31,316 nucleotides of DNA from JBCAWW01 sp039024315. Its GTDB lineage: Bacteria; Bacteroidota; Bacteroidia; J057. Shown in pieces: positions 15,498 to 23,112 of the stretch (position 1 is its first letter; the number at the start of each line of letters is the position of its first letter). A program made the position numbers and the translations under genes. The stretch covers positions 1 to 31,316 of the forward strand of contig JBCCQN010000085.1 in the NCBI GenBank assembly GCA_039024315.1, read 5' to 3'. A model generated the notes under the pieces. That model was not told where the DNA came from, did no database searches, and worked only from the letters and a program-made list of their open reading frames with translations.

Positions 15498-16526
15498 TTA
15501 ATTAAATCTCCGGCGGAGCAAATCGTCCACTACCAAACCAAAAAGGACGATCAAGGCAATTAAAATAGCCTTAGTGATATCTACCTTGGTAATAAAAGCG
15601 GCGAGTGCACTAAAGATACCCGTAACGATGCCAGCGCGGGCTAAACGCTTCAAAAAGGTAACCTCTGGCTGAAAGCGGATCACTTTGCGGAGGGTATCTT
15701 TTTCTCGCTCGCTTTCTAGGTTTTTGCGTTGGCCGACTAGGCGTAAGAAACGGGCAAAATTCAGGCTATCGTCATCGTCAGCATACTCAGGGAGTGAACT
15801 AAACTTGATATTACGCGCTAAGCGAATACGCTCAATATCCTCATGATCGCTCAAGAAAAGATTAGGCGCAGTACCGAACTTACTCATCTGCTTGTACACA
15901 TAAAGGAATAGCTCATTTTCACTGATATAGCCCCGCTGGTCCAAATCCGCATCTCCCGAAGCAAGTCCTTGGATGATACTTTCGGTAAAGCCGGGATTTT
16001 TCTGCCCCCCTTCGGTACGGATGGTTTTGAGGGTATCTTGAGAGGTCAATACCACAGAGCGGGTTTCAGCAGAGAAATTGGCGAGTCGTAGCTCTTTTTC
16101 GTCTCGTGTTTGTTGGTCCATCAAGGTTCTGGCAAAGCTGTCGATCAAAAGCACTTTGCTCTCCGACTTACAATTCTTAACTACCTCCCGAATAAAGCTA
16201 GCAGAGATAGCAGTTTCCTCTAAGGATTCCATGTCAGTATTGATGTCCACAAAGTAAACTTCGCCTTCATGATTGATAAGTTCAAAACCTGTCATGTACA
16301 TCAATAGGAGCTCATGTGGCTCTCGATTGTGAAAAAACTGGGAGATTGCTTGTTGCGCCGCGGCACAACTTTCATTCTCTTGGGTGTAAATACGACCAAA
16401 ACCCCCGATACGAGTATCGTTCAAGGCTTCTTTAAGCGCGTCAAATTCGGCAGGACTAGCTACTAGTTGGGCAGTCTTATTATCCTCATATAAACGAGCA
16501 CTGAGCATTAGAGCAGAACGAACCAT
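15498..16526 (-). CDS. Membrane-anchored caspase-fold pseudoenzyme
   Basis: I recognise the p20-like caspase fold of bacterial EACC1-associated-type caspases: a start ALMLSARLYED, IGGFGRIYTQEN, then ELLLMYMTGFEL where active relatives have YFSGHG, and KVLLIDSFART where they have DxCxSG. In 342 residues the catalytic His is F81 and the catalytic Cys is F131, so protease activity is not expected. An EF-hand-like loop (about 194-205, DLDQRGYISENE, with Arg at the fifth position) follows, then an acidic patch (DADL and YADDDDS) and a charged helix. Two C-terminal hydrophobic segments (about 298-312 and 317-335) probably anchor it in the membrane. ATG 16526 is chosen over the adjoining GTG 16529. 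It has its own promoter and lies downstream of an SLC4 transporter gene. Function unknown; a scaffold or sensor is possible. Confidence 0.75.
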   Translation of the reverse strand: MVRSALMLSARLYEDNKTAQLVASPAEFDALKEALNDTRIGGFGRIYTQENESCAAAQQAISQFFHNREPHELLLMYMTGFELINHEGEVYFVDINTDMESLEETAISASFIREVVKNCKSESKVLLIDSFARTLMDQQTRDEKELRLANFSAETRSVVLTSQDTLKTIRTEGGQKNPGFTESIIQGLASGDADLDQRGYISENELFLYVYKQMSKFGTAPNLFLSDHEDIERIRLARNIKFSSLPEYADDDDSLNFARFLRLVGQRKNLESEREKDTLRKVIRFQPEVTFLKRLARAGIVTGIFSALAAFITKVDITKAILIALIVLFGLVVDDLLRRRFN

Positions 16527-16564
16527 CACGAGTATCTAAAATTATTTTTTTCCTAAATCTATTT

Positions 16565-16594
16565 CAAAGCTAGAAAATATGTGGCAAATCACAA
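16565..16594 (-). promoter_or_regulatory. Promoter of the pseudocaspase gene
   Basis: On the minus strand, TTG (16594-16592), a 19-base spacer and TAGCTTTG (16572-16565) match the Bacteroidota -33/-7 pattern exactly. The start would be near 16558, leaving a leader of about 30 bases. The promoter lies in the 74-base gap just after the SLC4 stop codon, so the pseudocaspase can be expressed apart from its neighbour. Confidence 0.65.
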
Positions 16595-16600
16595 TCTAAC

Positions 16601-18157
16601 TTACATCACAACTCTAATCTCTTCTTCCTCCTCGACATCTTCCGCTACTAAAGCTTCCATCTCTTCTGGGGTGAAGAAGCGACTGATAAACAAGCGAATG
16701 GGCACCAGCGCGGCAATCATCAACGGAAATAGGATGCCAAGCTTTGATGCCTTCAATAGCCAAAGTACCACAAAACATGCCAACTGTATCAAGGTAAAGG
16801 TATGCAATCGCTTAGCAGGCATTACGATGAGATAGTGGGCTTTGGGATAGAGCTTGGGATCTGTGATCCATAGCACGAGCCGATCCCAAAAATGGTTGCC
16901 CGCCAATGAGGTAAATCCCATATATAAAAATAAGCCAAATAATACTGGCATCGGAATCAAAGCGATATATCCTAAGAAAAATAAAGAGGCCGCGATCAGT
17001 ACGTGAATCAATAAGCCGGAAAGTCGGTTCTCTACTACGGATACAATCTTCTCCTCTTTGGCGCCGCTTTTACTTTCGAGGATCTTATAGTTGGCTAAGC
17101 TCTTGACGTGATTGAGAGAGTGAACCGTAGCGGCCACGATCCAAGGCAAAGCGAATAAGCTACTCACCAAAATAATCAAGCCTACGATAGCCAAATCAAG
17201 GTGGTAGCCATAACCTTTTTTGAGTTTGTTGTCTGCAGAATTGACCAAGCGAGTGGTGATACTCTGATCCAAGAAAAGCAAAATCGTGGCGAGAATCGCA
17301 GGAATAATCGCCGCAAAAATCACCCAGGTCGGTACCGCCCAGATATCTACCAGCCAATCACGGCCGGAAGTAGTAGCCAGTTGCTCTGGTACTGAAGGCA
17401 AGCTTAATTGGATGTCTGAAAAGTATAAGGCGAGGCCTGTCATCGCTACGATGGCGATACTGGGACCAAAGTCGCTCAAAAAATTACGGATGGGGCGTCT
17501 GAGGTAAGGCGTTTTGGTAGCCGCCTTCAGCGAACGCGAAATCATAAAGGTTCCCAGCGCTAATATCAAAGAGAGCAAACCACTGGCCAGGCCGTAGCCT
17601 TCATCGCCAAAGGCGTTGATCGTGTCCTTGATCGCCTCAATAATAAAGATGACGGAAATCAGGCCGGCGAATATTTCATCTGTAAATCGGGTGAAATATT
17701 TCATCAGGACACTCGCATCCGCAAAAGCTAACACCAGCATTAAGATCCCTGACCAAATACCGACCCATGCGTAGGTTGCCAAAAAAGGAATCTCCAACTG
17801 GGCACAGGCGGTGTAAAGCAAACCCGTAAAGATGACGATAGGACCGGTGCCGCCTAAGATCGTCAAGGGCTGGCCCGCGAAGAGGGCAAAGAAAATCCCT
17901 CCGATGGCCGTGATCACGATCATCTCGATGATGCCGATCTCATTTCCGGTCAATGCGCCCGTTAAAGCCCCAAATGCAATCGCATTGGCGAGGGCGGCGA
18001 AGTAAAGAAAGAGGGTAGTACCCGCTACTTTGGAGTGAAATCCGTCCTTAAAATCACTTAAATAATAAGGGGCCTTTCGACGAATATCACCTATGAAGCC
18101 TCCAAATGGACGTCCCGTCCACTGCAAGCCTTCTTCCGACTTATTTCCTGCTGCCAT
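16601..18157 (-). CDS. SLC4-family (band 3-like) anion/bicarbonate transporter
   Basis: The 518 residues resemble the membrane domain of animal anion exchangers: FGGFIGDIRRKAPYYLSD at the start, LYFAALANAIAFG in the first helix region, GQPLTILGGTGP in the third-helix region, and the marked FTDEIFAGLISVIFIIEAI segment, close to the same region of human AE1. About 12-14 hydrophobic segments cover residues 45-500. The long N-terminal cytoplasmic domain of animal members is absent. The C-terminus is acidic (EDVEEEEEI). The family moves HCO3-, Cl- or borate; the substrate here is not shown by the sequence, and bicarbonate is the default inference. ATG 18157 is divergent from the flavoprotein gene at 18276. 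Confidence 0.9.
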   Translation of the reverse strand: MAAGNKSEEGLQWTGRPFGGFIGDIRRKAPYYLSDFKDGFHSKVAGTTLFLYFAALANAIAFGALTGALTGNEIGIIEMIVITAIGGIFFALFAGQPLTILGGTGPIVIFTGLLYTACAQLEIPFLATYAWVGIWSGILMLVLAFADASVLMKYFTRFTDEIFAGLISVIFIIEAIKDTINAFGDEGYGLASGLLSLILALGTFMISRSLKAATKTPYLRRPIRNFLSDFGPSIAIVAMTGLALYFSDIQLSLPSVPEQLATTSGRDWLVDIWAVPTWVIFAAIIPAILATILLFLDQSITTRLVNSADNKLKKGYGYHLDLAIVGLIILVSSLFALPWIVAATVHSLNHVKSLANYKILESKSGAKEEKIVSVVENRLSGLLIHVLIAASLFFLGYIALIPMPVLFGLFLYMGFTSLAGNHFWDRLVLWITDPKLYPKAHYLIVMPAKRLHTFTLIQLACFVVLWLLKASKLGILFPLMIAALVPIRLFISRFFTPEEMEALVAEDVEEEEEIRVVM

Positions 18158-18275
18158 ATTTCGTTCTCAATGATTGAGTTGCAATAATAAGAAATTTATG
18201 TTTTCTGAAATTAAAGGCAGACATTGAGTCGTGCACAAGTCAATCTTGGGTGGCTTTTAACCTCATCTTGCATTT

Positions 18276-19661
18276 ATGAACACAAAGTATGATTTGATTG
18301 TGATCGGGGCTGGTTCTGGCGGCCTCGTCGTGGCGACTACTGCCAAACGTAGAGGAATGCGGGTAGCCATGCTCGAAAAGCATAAGATCGGAGGGGAATG
18401 TACCCACTCTGGCTGTGTGCCGAGCAAGGCCCTTATCCAAAGTACCAAACAATTGACTGCCTTGGCGCACACTACTCAATATGGTCTCCCCGGCATTCCT
18501 GCTGTCCAAGCCGATTTTGCCTTAGTAATGGAGCATGTAGATAGTATCGTGCAGGGGATTTATGCCCACGAAACGCCGGATGTTTGGGAAGCGCAAGGCA
18601 TAGAGGTCTATGTACATGAAGCGGGCGCTAAATTTTTGGATGCCAATACGGTCAGCATCGGGCCTGATATTTTGGAGGCAGACCATTTTGTTTTGTGTAC
18701 AGGCTCTTCGCCTCGCGAAATTGATTTGCCTGGCAGCGATGAAGTAAGCTTTCTGCACAACGAAAACTTCTGGGACCTGCGCACGCAGCCTAAGTCTATG
18801 TTATTTATCGGCGGTGGGGTCATCTCAGCAGAATTGGGGCAATCCATGGCGAGACTCGGGACTCAGGTTAGCATTATGGACCGTAATGAGCGGATGCTCA
18901 AAGTGGTAGATGATGAAGTGGCGGAGGTCATATTTGAAGAGTTTCGTTCCCTCGGTATTCAGCGTATCGGCCGCGCCGAACTCAAGGGCTTCCGGCAAGA
19001 AGGGGAGGAAACCGTGACCATGATAGAGGTCGATGGGATAGCGCAGGAGTTGAGGACGGAGTCGGTTTTTTTGGCCGTCGGCCGAACGCCTAATCTCAAT
19101 GGCCTAGACCTAGAAAAAGCAGGGGTAGCGTTCTCGGAACGAGGCCTCAAAGTCAATGAATATCTGCAAACCACTGCTCCCAATATTTACGCCTGTGGGG
19201 ATGTGGCCACACCAGCCAAGTTTACCCACGTCGCTGCTTATCAGGCAGTCGTTTGTGTCGACAACATCCAAAAAGGGAATCACCGCACCAATGATCTAAG
19301 CATATTACCTTGGGCGATATTTACTGATCCAGAGATCGCGCATGTGGGCCTCAGCGAAAAGCAAGCCATCGCTCAATACGGGGAGGATAATATTCAGGTC
19401 TTCAAGGTCAATGCGACAGTGGATCGTTTTATCACCGACGGCAAGACCAAGGGCTTCCTTAAAGTGATTTTTGGACCTAATGACAAGGTCTTGGGCGCTG
19501 ACGCCATCGGTGCTCATGCTGGGGAGTGGACGCAGATGCTGACGCTTGTCATGAAGCATGACCTACCGCTCGATGAGTTTGTCTATACGATTTATGCTTA
19601 TCCGACTTATTCGGAGATCGTCAAAAAAGCGATCACCCGTTATTTGCGGATCAAGGGCTAA
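18276..19661 (+). CDS. Class I pyridine nucleotide-disulfide oxidoreductase (MerA/Lpd-like)
   Basis: This is a soluble FAD/NAD(P)H enzyme of the mercuric reductase/lipoamide dehydrogenase group. The 461 residues show an FAD GAGSGG at 11-16, a redox-active cysteine pair C42/C47 (GGECTHSGC), the NAD(P) motif GGGVISAELG, and the second FAD motif ending in YACGDVATP. The C-terminal dimer domain has HAGEWTQ, but the usual HPxxSE active-site His is Tyr (AYPTYSE). No N-terminal metal-binding domain and no C-terminal Cys pair are present, so true Hg(II) reduction is doubtful. No lipoamide dehydrogenase complex genes lie nearby. The substrate is unknown. Confidence 0.88.
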   Translation: MNTKYDLIVIGAGSGGLVVATTAKRRGMRVAMLEKHKIGGECTHSGCVPSKALIQSTKQLTALAHTTQYGLPGIPAVQADFALVMEHVDSIVQGIYAHETPDVWEAQGIEVYVHEAGAKFLDANTVSIGPDILEADHFVLCTGSSPREIDLPGSDEVSFLHNENFWDLRTQPKSMLFIGGGVISAELGQSMARLGTQVSIMDRNERMLKVVDDEVAEVIFEEFRSLGIQRIGRAELKGFRQEGEETVTMIEVDGIAQELRTESVFLAVGRTPNLNGLDLEKAGVAFSERGLKVNEYLQTTAPNIYACGDVATPAKFTHVAAYQAVVCVDNIQKGNHRTNDLSILPWAIFTDPEIAHVGLSEKQAIAQYGEDNIQVFKVNATVDRFITDGKTKGFLKVIFGPNDKVLGADAIGAHAGEWTQMLTLVMKHDLPLDEFVYTIYAYPTYSEIVKKAITRYLRIKG

Positions 19662-19670
19662 GCTTTTTTT

Positions 19671-19830
19671 ACTGCTTCGCAGAACGCTTGACTCCAAACC
19701 AAATGGGTATCAATCAATACGATTCGTAGAGCCGCAAAATTTTGCGGCTCTACATTTTTATAAAACGAAGCATCATCTGAGCAGAGAGAATCGTTCCACG
19801 TCCCGATCCCGATTTTCGGGATCGGGAGTA
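19671..19830. repeat. Palindromic repeat element, copy D (long subtype)
   Basis: Left arm ACTGCTTCGCAGAACGCTT (19671-19689). The central 28-base perfect palindrome at 19726-19753 consists of arms GTAGAGCCGC/GCGGCTCTAC around AAAATTTT. AACGAAGCATCATCTGA follows, then GAATCGTTCC, and a 12-bp end hairpin (TCCCGATCCCGA 19801-19812 with 19816-19827). It fills the convergent gap between the flavoprotein and ywbE genes. Confidence 0.9.
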
Positions 19831-19847
19831 AGACAAAAAAAATCCTC

Positions 19848-20054
19848 TCAATCCACGTCCTCCTCAATGATTTCCTTAACCCGGCCTACGGTACCATCAT
19901 CGAGCATCACCTTGATGCCATGAGGGTGCTGGGGGGATTTGGTGAGGATGCGTTTGACAAAGCCTTCGGTCAGTTCGCCCGTCCTTTGGTGATGCTTTTG
20001 CACCACATTGACGAGCAGCCCGATCTTGATATTCTTTCTGAGTTTTCCGTCCAT
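19848..20054 (-). CDS. ywbE: YwbE family protein
   Basis: A small protein of 68 residues that matches the YwbE (DUF2196) family along its length: MDGKLRKNIKIGLLVNVV, QRTGELTEG, and SPQHPHGIKVMLDDGTVGRV. The family is widespread, of unknown function, and predicted to be a small beta-barrel. ATG 20054 is the natural start. The gene is downstream of the dipeptide epimerase on the same strand, with a 72-base gap that has no obvious -7 element, so the two may be co-transcribed. Confidence 0.9.
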   Translation of the reverse strand: MDGKLRKNIKIGLLVNVVQKHHQRTGELTEGFVKRILTKSPQHPHGIKVMLDDGTVGRVKEIIEEDVD

Positions 20055-20126
20055 GAGTCTTTTGTAGTAGAAAGTATAGAGTAGTTAGTACTTAGAAAAG
20101 CCGTCTTTGTACTTTTGTCTAAATAC

Positions 20127-21194
20127 TCAAAGCGCTTGCAGGCCAAGGCCTGGAGCATCAATTGTTCGCATCATGCCTTCTTCGATGACAAATCCTCCGC
20201 TCACGAGGTCGCGCGCGAGGTCAAGGCTGCCATCTAGGTCGATATAGCGCGTATGAGGGCAGGAGAAGGCTACGTGCAGGCCTGCAGCGATGCTAACGAT
20301 ACTTTCATCATTACAACCCCACATGAGTGTGTGCCCCGCCGCACGGGCCATCTCAGCGATACGTTGGGCTTGATAAATACCGCCACACTTCATGAGTTTG
20401 ATATTGTAGATCCCGCAGGGGAGAGGAGCTTGGGCGAGTTGGTAGGCATTCTCAGCATTGACCAAAGATTCATCGGCAGCGATGCTAGCTTTGATAGCCT
20501 CCGGGAGCTGGCGCATTTCTTCCATTGCATCTGCCGGCAAAGGCTGTTCGACCAATTCGATATCTAAGTCTAAGGTCTGGGCATGAAAATGAATTAAGTC
20601 CTGCACCGAATATCCTTGATTGGCATCCACCCGAATACCTAGTTGAGAGCCAAAGCGTTCGCGCAGCTTGACCAAACGCTCTATGTCCTCCTCAACGGAA
20701 TGGCCAAGCTTTATCTTGAGGATTCGGAATTTGCGATCGGCATATTCTTGCGCTTCAGTAAGTGTTTCCTCAACATTTTTGATACCAATGGTGATAGAAG
20801 TGGCCAGACTTTGATGATGACGCCCGAGATAATCCACCAGTGGAACGCCTATGACCTGACTAAAGAGATCATGAAAGGCAATGTCCAAAGCTGCCTTGGC
20901 CCCTGGCTGTTGAGGAAACTGCTGATGAAGCTGCTCACAAAGCAATCGCAATTCGCGAATATCTCGCCCGATGTAAGTAGAGACGCCCTCTCCTTGCAAG
21001 GTAGCAAAGGTTTGATCGACGGTTTCGCCCACTACTTGCTTGCTAGGGTTAGCGGCTCCACGGCCAATCATCCCATTTTCAGCTTCAACCTCGACAAAGC
21101 AAACCGCGACATCACTGACCGTTTTATAAGCAATCGTATATGGCCTAGTCAGGTCCAAGGCTTCTTTGCGAACGCGGATATCCTTTATTTTCAT
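20127..21194 (-). CDS. Dipeptide epimerase (L-Ala-D/L-Glu epimerase type)
   Basis: An enolase-superfamily enzyme that epimerises dipeptides, commonly L-Ala-D-Glu from murein recycling. The 355 residues (from M at 21194) carry a capping domain and a barrel with the KxK pair K160/K162 (LKIKLG), metal ligands D190 (VDANQGY), E216 (ELVEQP) and D241 (AADES), and the opposite lysine K266 (NIKLMKCGG). The full catalytic set is present. The longer frame to 21257 is rejected: it adds 21 residues before the canonical MKIKDIRV start and would run into the divergent promoter region. The substrate cannot be fixed from sequence alone. Confidence 0.9.
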   Translation of the reverse strand: MKIKDIRVRKEALDLTRPYTIAYKTVSDVAVCFVEVEAENGMIGRGAANPSKQVVGETVDQTFATLQGEGVSTYIGRDIRELRLLCEQLHQQFPQQPGAKAALDIAFHDLFSQVIGVPLVDYLGRHHQSLATSITIGIKNVEETLTEAQEYADRKFRILKIKLGHSVEEDIERLVKLRERFGSQLGIRVDANQGYSVQDLIHFHAQTLDLDIELVEQPLPADAMEEMRQLPEAIKASIAADESLVNAENAYQLAQAPLPCGIYNIKLMKCGGIYQAQRIAEMARAAGHTLMWGCNDESIVSIAAGLHVAFSCPHTRYIDLDGSLDLARDLVSGGFVIEEGMMRTIDAPGLGLQAL

Positions 21195-21213
21195 TTGGGC
21201 AAAATAATGTTTT

Positions 21214-21241
21214 TTGATTTCAGAAATAATGATTAATCTTG
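21214..21241 (+). promoter_or_regulatory. Possible promoter of the SDR-like gene
   Basis: TTG (21214-21216), a 17-base spacer and TAATCTTG (21234-21241) fit the Bacteroidota pattern with one mismatch in the -7 element. A start near 21248 would give a leader of about 20 bases. Confidence 0.35.
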
Positions 21242-21268
21242 CAATGTGAGTAATCAATCACTTTTTAT

Positions 21269-21937
21269 ATGAGAGTAATCATTACCGGTACCACGGGTAT
21301 GGTAGGGAAGGGCGTATTGCTAGAGTGCCTAGACAGCCCTGACGTAGAAGCTGTGTTAGTCGTAAATCGACGCAGCGTTGAGATCACGCATCCAAAATTG
21401 AAAGAGATTTTGCATAAAGACTTTTTGGACCTTAGTTCGATCAAAGATCAGTTGGCAGGCTACGATGCTTGCTTTTTCTGTTTGGGCATGTCGGCTGCTG
21501 GGGCATCTAATGAAACTTATTATCGCATCACCCACGACTTGACGATTCATTGGGCGGAGACCTTGTTGGCATTAAACCCTGAGATGACTTTTAACTATGT
21601 TTCTGGTGAAGGCACTAGTACGGAGGAAAATAGTCGTAGTAATTGGGCGAATGTAAAGGGTAAAACCGAAAACGAAATTCTGGCGATGCCCTTTAAGCAA
21701 AAGTATATGTTCCGCCCGGGTGCGATTCAACCCTTACGAGGCATACGTTCGGCTACGCCGATGTATAACTTTTTCATAACCCTCTTCAAGCCATTGTTTC
21801 CGCTAATGAAGTGGATGTTTCCCAATTCGATTACAGACACTACTCGCATCGGCCACGCTATGATTAATTCTCATAAGCTAGGCTTTGCGAAGCCACATCT
21901 TACGCCTAAAGACATTAATGATTTGGCCACCCAATAA
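21269..21937 (+). CDS. Atypical NAD(P)-binding SDR / epimerase-like protein
   Basis: The 222 residues form a Rossmann fold: the N-terminal GTTGMVGKG dinucleotide motif, VVNRRS at the end of the second strand, FFCLGMSAAG in place of the usual fourth-strand motif, and a segment near WANVKGKTENE. The last corresponds to the SDR YxxxK site but has Asn for Tyr. RPGAIQPLRG follows. I recall relatives of similar length sharing this changed site, so it is probably a family trait rather than decay. The reaction is unknown. The gene is divergent from the epimerase gene and one base upstream of the metallo-hydrolase start. Confidence 0.75.
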   Translation: MRVIITGTTGMVGKGVLLECLDSPDVEAVLVVNRRSVEITHPKLKEILHKDFLDLSSIKDQLAGYDACFFCLGMSAAGASNETYYRITHDLTIHWAETLLALNPEMTFNYVSGEGTSTEENSRSNWANVKGKTENEILAMPFKQKYMFRPGAIQPLRGIRSATPMYNFFITLFKPLFPLMKWMFPNSITDTTRIGHAMINSHKLGFAKPHLTPKDINDLATQ

Positions 21938-21938
21938 C

Positions 21939-23072
21939 ATGAAAAGAATCTTAAGAATCCTCAAAATGATTGGTATATCCCTTGGCGTAATCGTTGCCCT
22001 AGTTGTGCTAGTGGCGGTGCTATTTATCAATTTGAGCCCCGAGTTTGGGGGCAAACCCACTGATTCGCAAAAAGCGAATTACGCCCAAGCTGACAATTAT
22101 AAAGACGGGAAGTTCATCAACGAAGTAGAAGCCAATATGGACATGGGCTTGGGCAATATGCTCAAAGTGATGCGCGAGTTTATGTCTAGTGATCCTTCAA
22201 GACAGCCCTCTGAGCCACAGCCTATCATGATGATTGAGCCCAAGGAAGTGGCGCAAAATCCCGATACCCTAACTCGCGTAAACTGGTTTGGGCACTCCGC
22301 TTTTTTGCTACAAATAGATGGTAAAAATTTACTGCTTGATCCGATGCTAGGCCCTTCTCCTGCACCTCACCCTTGGTTTGGGACTAAGCGTTACACCAAA
22401 GAATTACCTATTGAGATTGAGGAATTGCCGACCATTGACGCGGTCCTTATCTCACATGATCACTACGACCACTTGGATTATACCTCAATCACTAAGCTCA
22501 AAGATAAGGTTGAAGCCTACTTTGTACCCTTGGGAGTGGGGGCCCACTTCAAAGCTTGGGGGATTGATGAGGCCCAAATCCATGAAAAAAATTGGTGGGA
22601 GGAGTCCGAATTCAAAGGTTTGACCTTAGCTTGTACGCCTGCTCGGCACTTCTCAGGCCGTGGCATTTTTGATCGTATGACTACGCTCTGGTCTTCTTGG
22701 GTGATTATTGGGGAGCGAGATACCATCTACTTTAGTGGTGATAGTAGCTATGGTCCTCATTTCAAGGATATAGGCGAAAAGTACGGCCCCTTTGACTTCG
22801 CGATGATGGAATGTGGGCAGTACAACAAAATGTGGAAGGACGTACATATGATGCCCGAGGAGACGGCTCAAGCAGGAATTGATGTCAAAGCAAAACTTTT
22901 GATGCCTATTCACTGGGGAGCTTTCACTTTGGCCCTTCATAGTTGGACCGACCCTGTCGAACGCGTAACCCTAAAAGCCGCTACGCTGGGTCTTCCCCTA
23001 ACCACCCCGCGGATTGGGGAGCCGATCATTCTGGGGCAGACGCCTTATCCCACGCTAGAGTGGTGGAAATAA
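21939..23072 (+). CDS. Membrane-anchored metallo-beta-lactamase-fold hydrolase (NAPE-PLD-like)
   Basis: The 377 residues have one N-terminal transmembrane helix (about 10-31), a hydrophilic spacer, and a metallo-beta-lactamase domain. Zinc ligands are complete: HDHYDH at 173-178, H237 (ARHFSG), D268 (SGDSS) and H325 (PIHWG). The FGHSAF start and WFGTKRY segment resemble N-acyl-phosphatidylethanolamine phospholipase D and its bacterial relatives, so a phosphodiester or lipid substrate at the membrane surface is possible but not shown. ATG 21939, one base after the preceding stop, is chosen over an upstream overlapping start. It is co-transcribed with the SDR-like gene and ends at a good terminator. 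Confidence 0.88.
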   Translation: MKRILRILKMIGISLGVIVALVVLVAVLFINLSPEFGGKPTDSQKANYAQADNYKDGKFINEVEANMDMGLGNMLKVMREFMSSDPSRQPSEPQPIMMIEPKEVAQNPDTLTRVNWFGHSAFLLQIDGKNLLLDPMLGPSPAPHPWFGTKRYTKELPIEIEELPTIDAVLISHDHYDHLDYTSITKLKDKVEAYFVPLGVGAHFKAWGIDEAQIHEKNWWEESEFKGLTLACTPARHFSGRGIFDRMTTLWSSWVIIGERDTIYFSGDSSYGPHFKDIGEKYGPFDFAMMECGQYNKMWKDVHMMPEETAQAGIDVKAKLLMPIHWGAFTLALHSWTDPVERVTLKAATLGLPLTTPRIGEPIILGQTPYPTLEWWK

Positions 23073-23077
23073 AACAT

Positions 23078-23112
23078 AAGCGCTCTCATCATTGGGGGCG
23101 CTTTTCTTTTTT
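23078..23112 (+). terminator. Intrinsic terminator after the metallo-hydrolase gene
   Basis: An 8-bp stem with one T-G pair (AAGCGCTC 23078-23085 with GGGCGCTT 23096-23103) is followed by a T-rich run to 23112. It directly abuts repeat copy E. Confidence 0.85.

Noticed and set aside
15498..16526. An active caspase/metacaspase protease
   Set aside because: The positions of the catalytic His and Cys are both Phe, and no other His-Cys pair is suitably placed.
18276..19661. Mercury resistance operon
   Set aside because: No merR, merT or merP-like gene is adjacent, and the flavoprotein lacks the N-terminal metal-binding domain and C-terminal Cys pair.
20643..21236. Plus-strand open frame of 197 codons opposite the dipeptide epimerase
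   Set aside because: It lies antisense to a gene with a full catalytic motif set, and its translation shows no recognisable domain.
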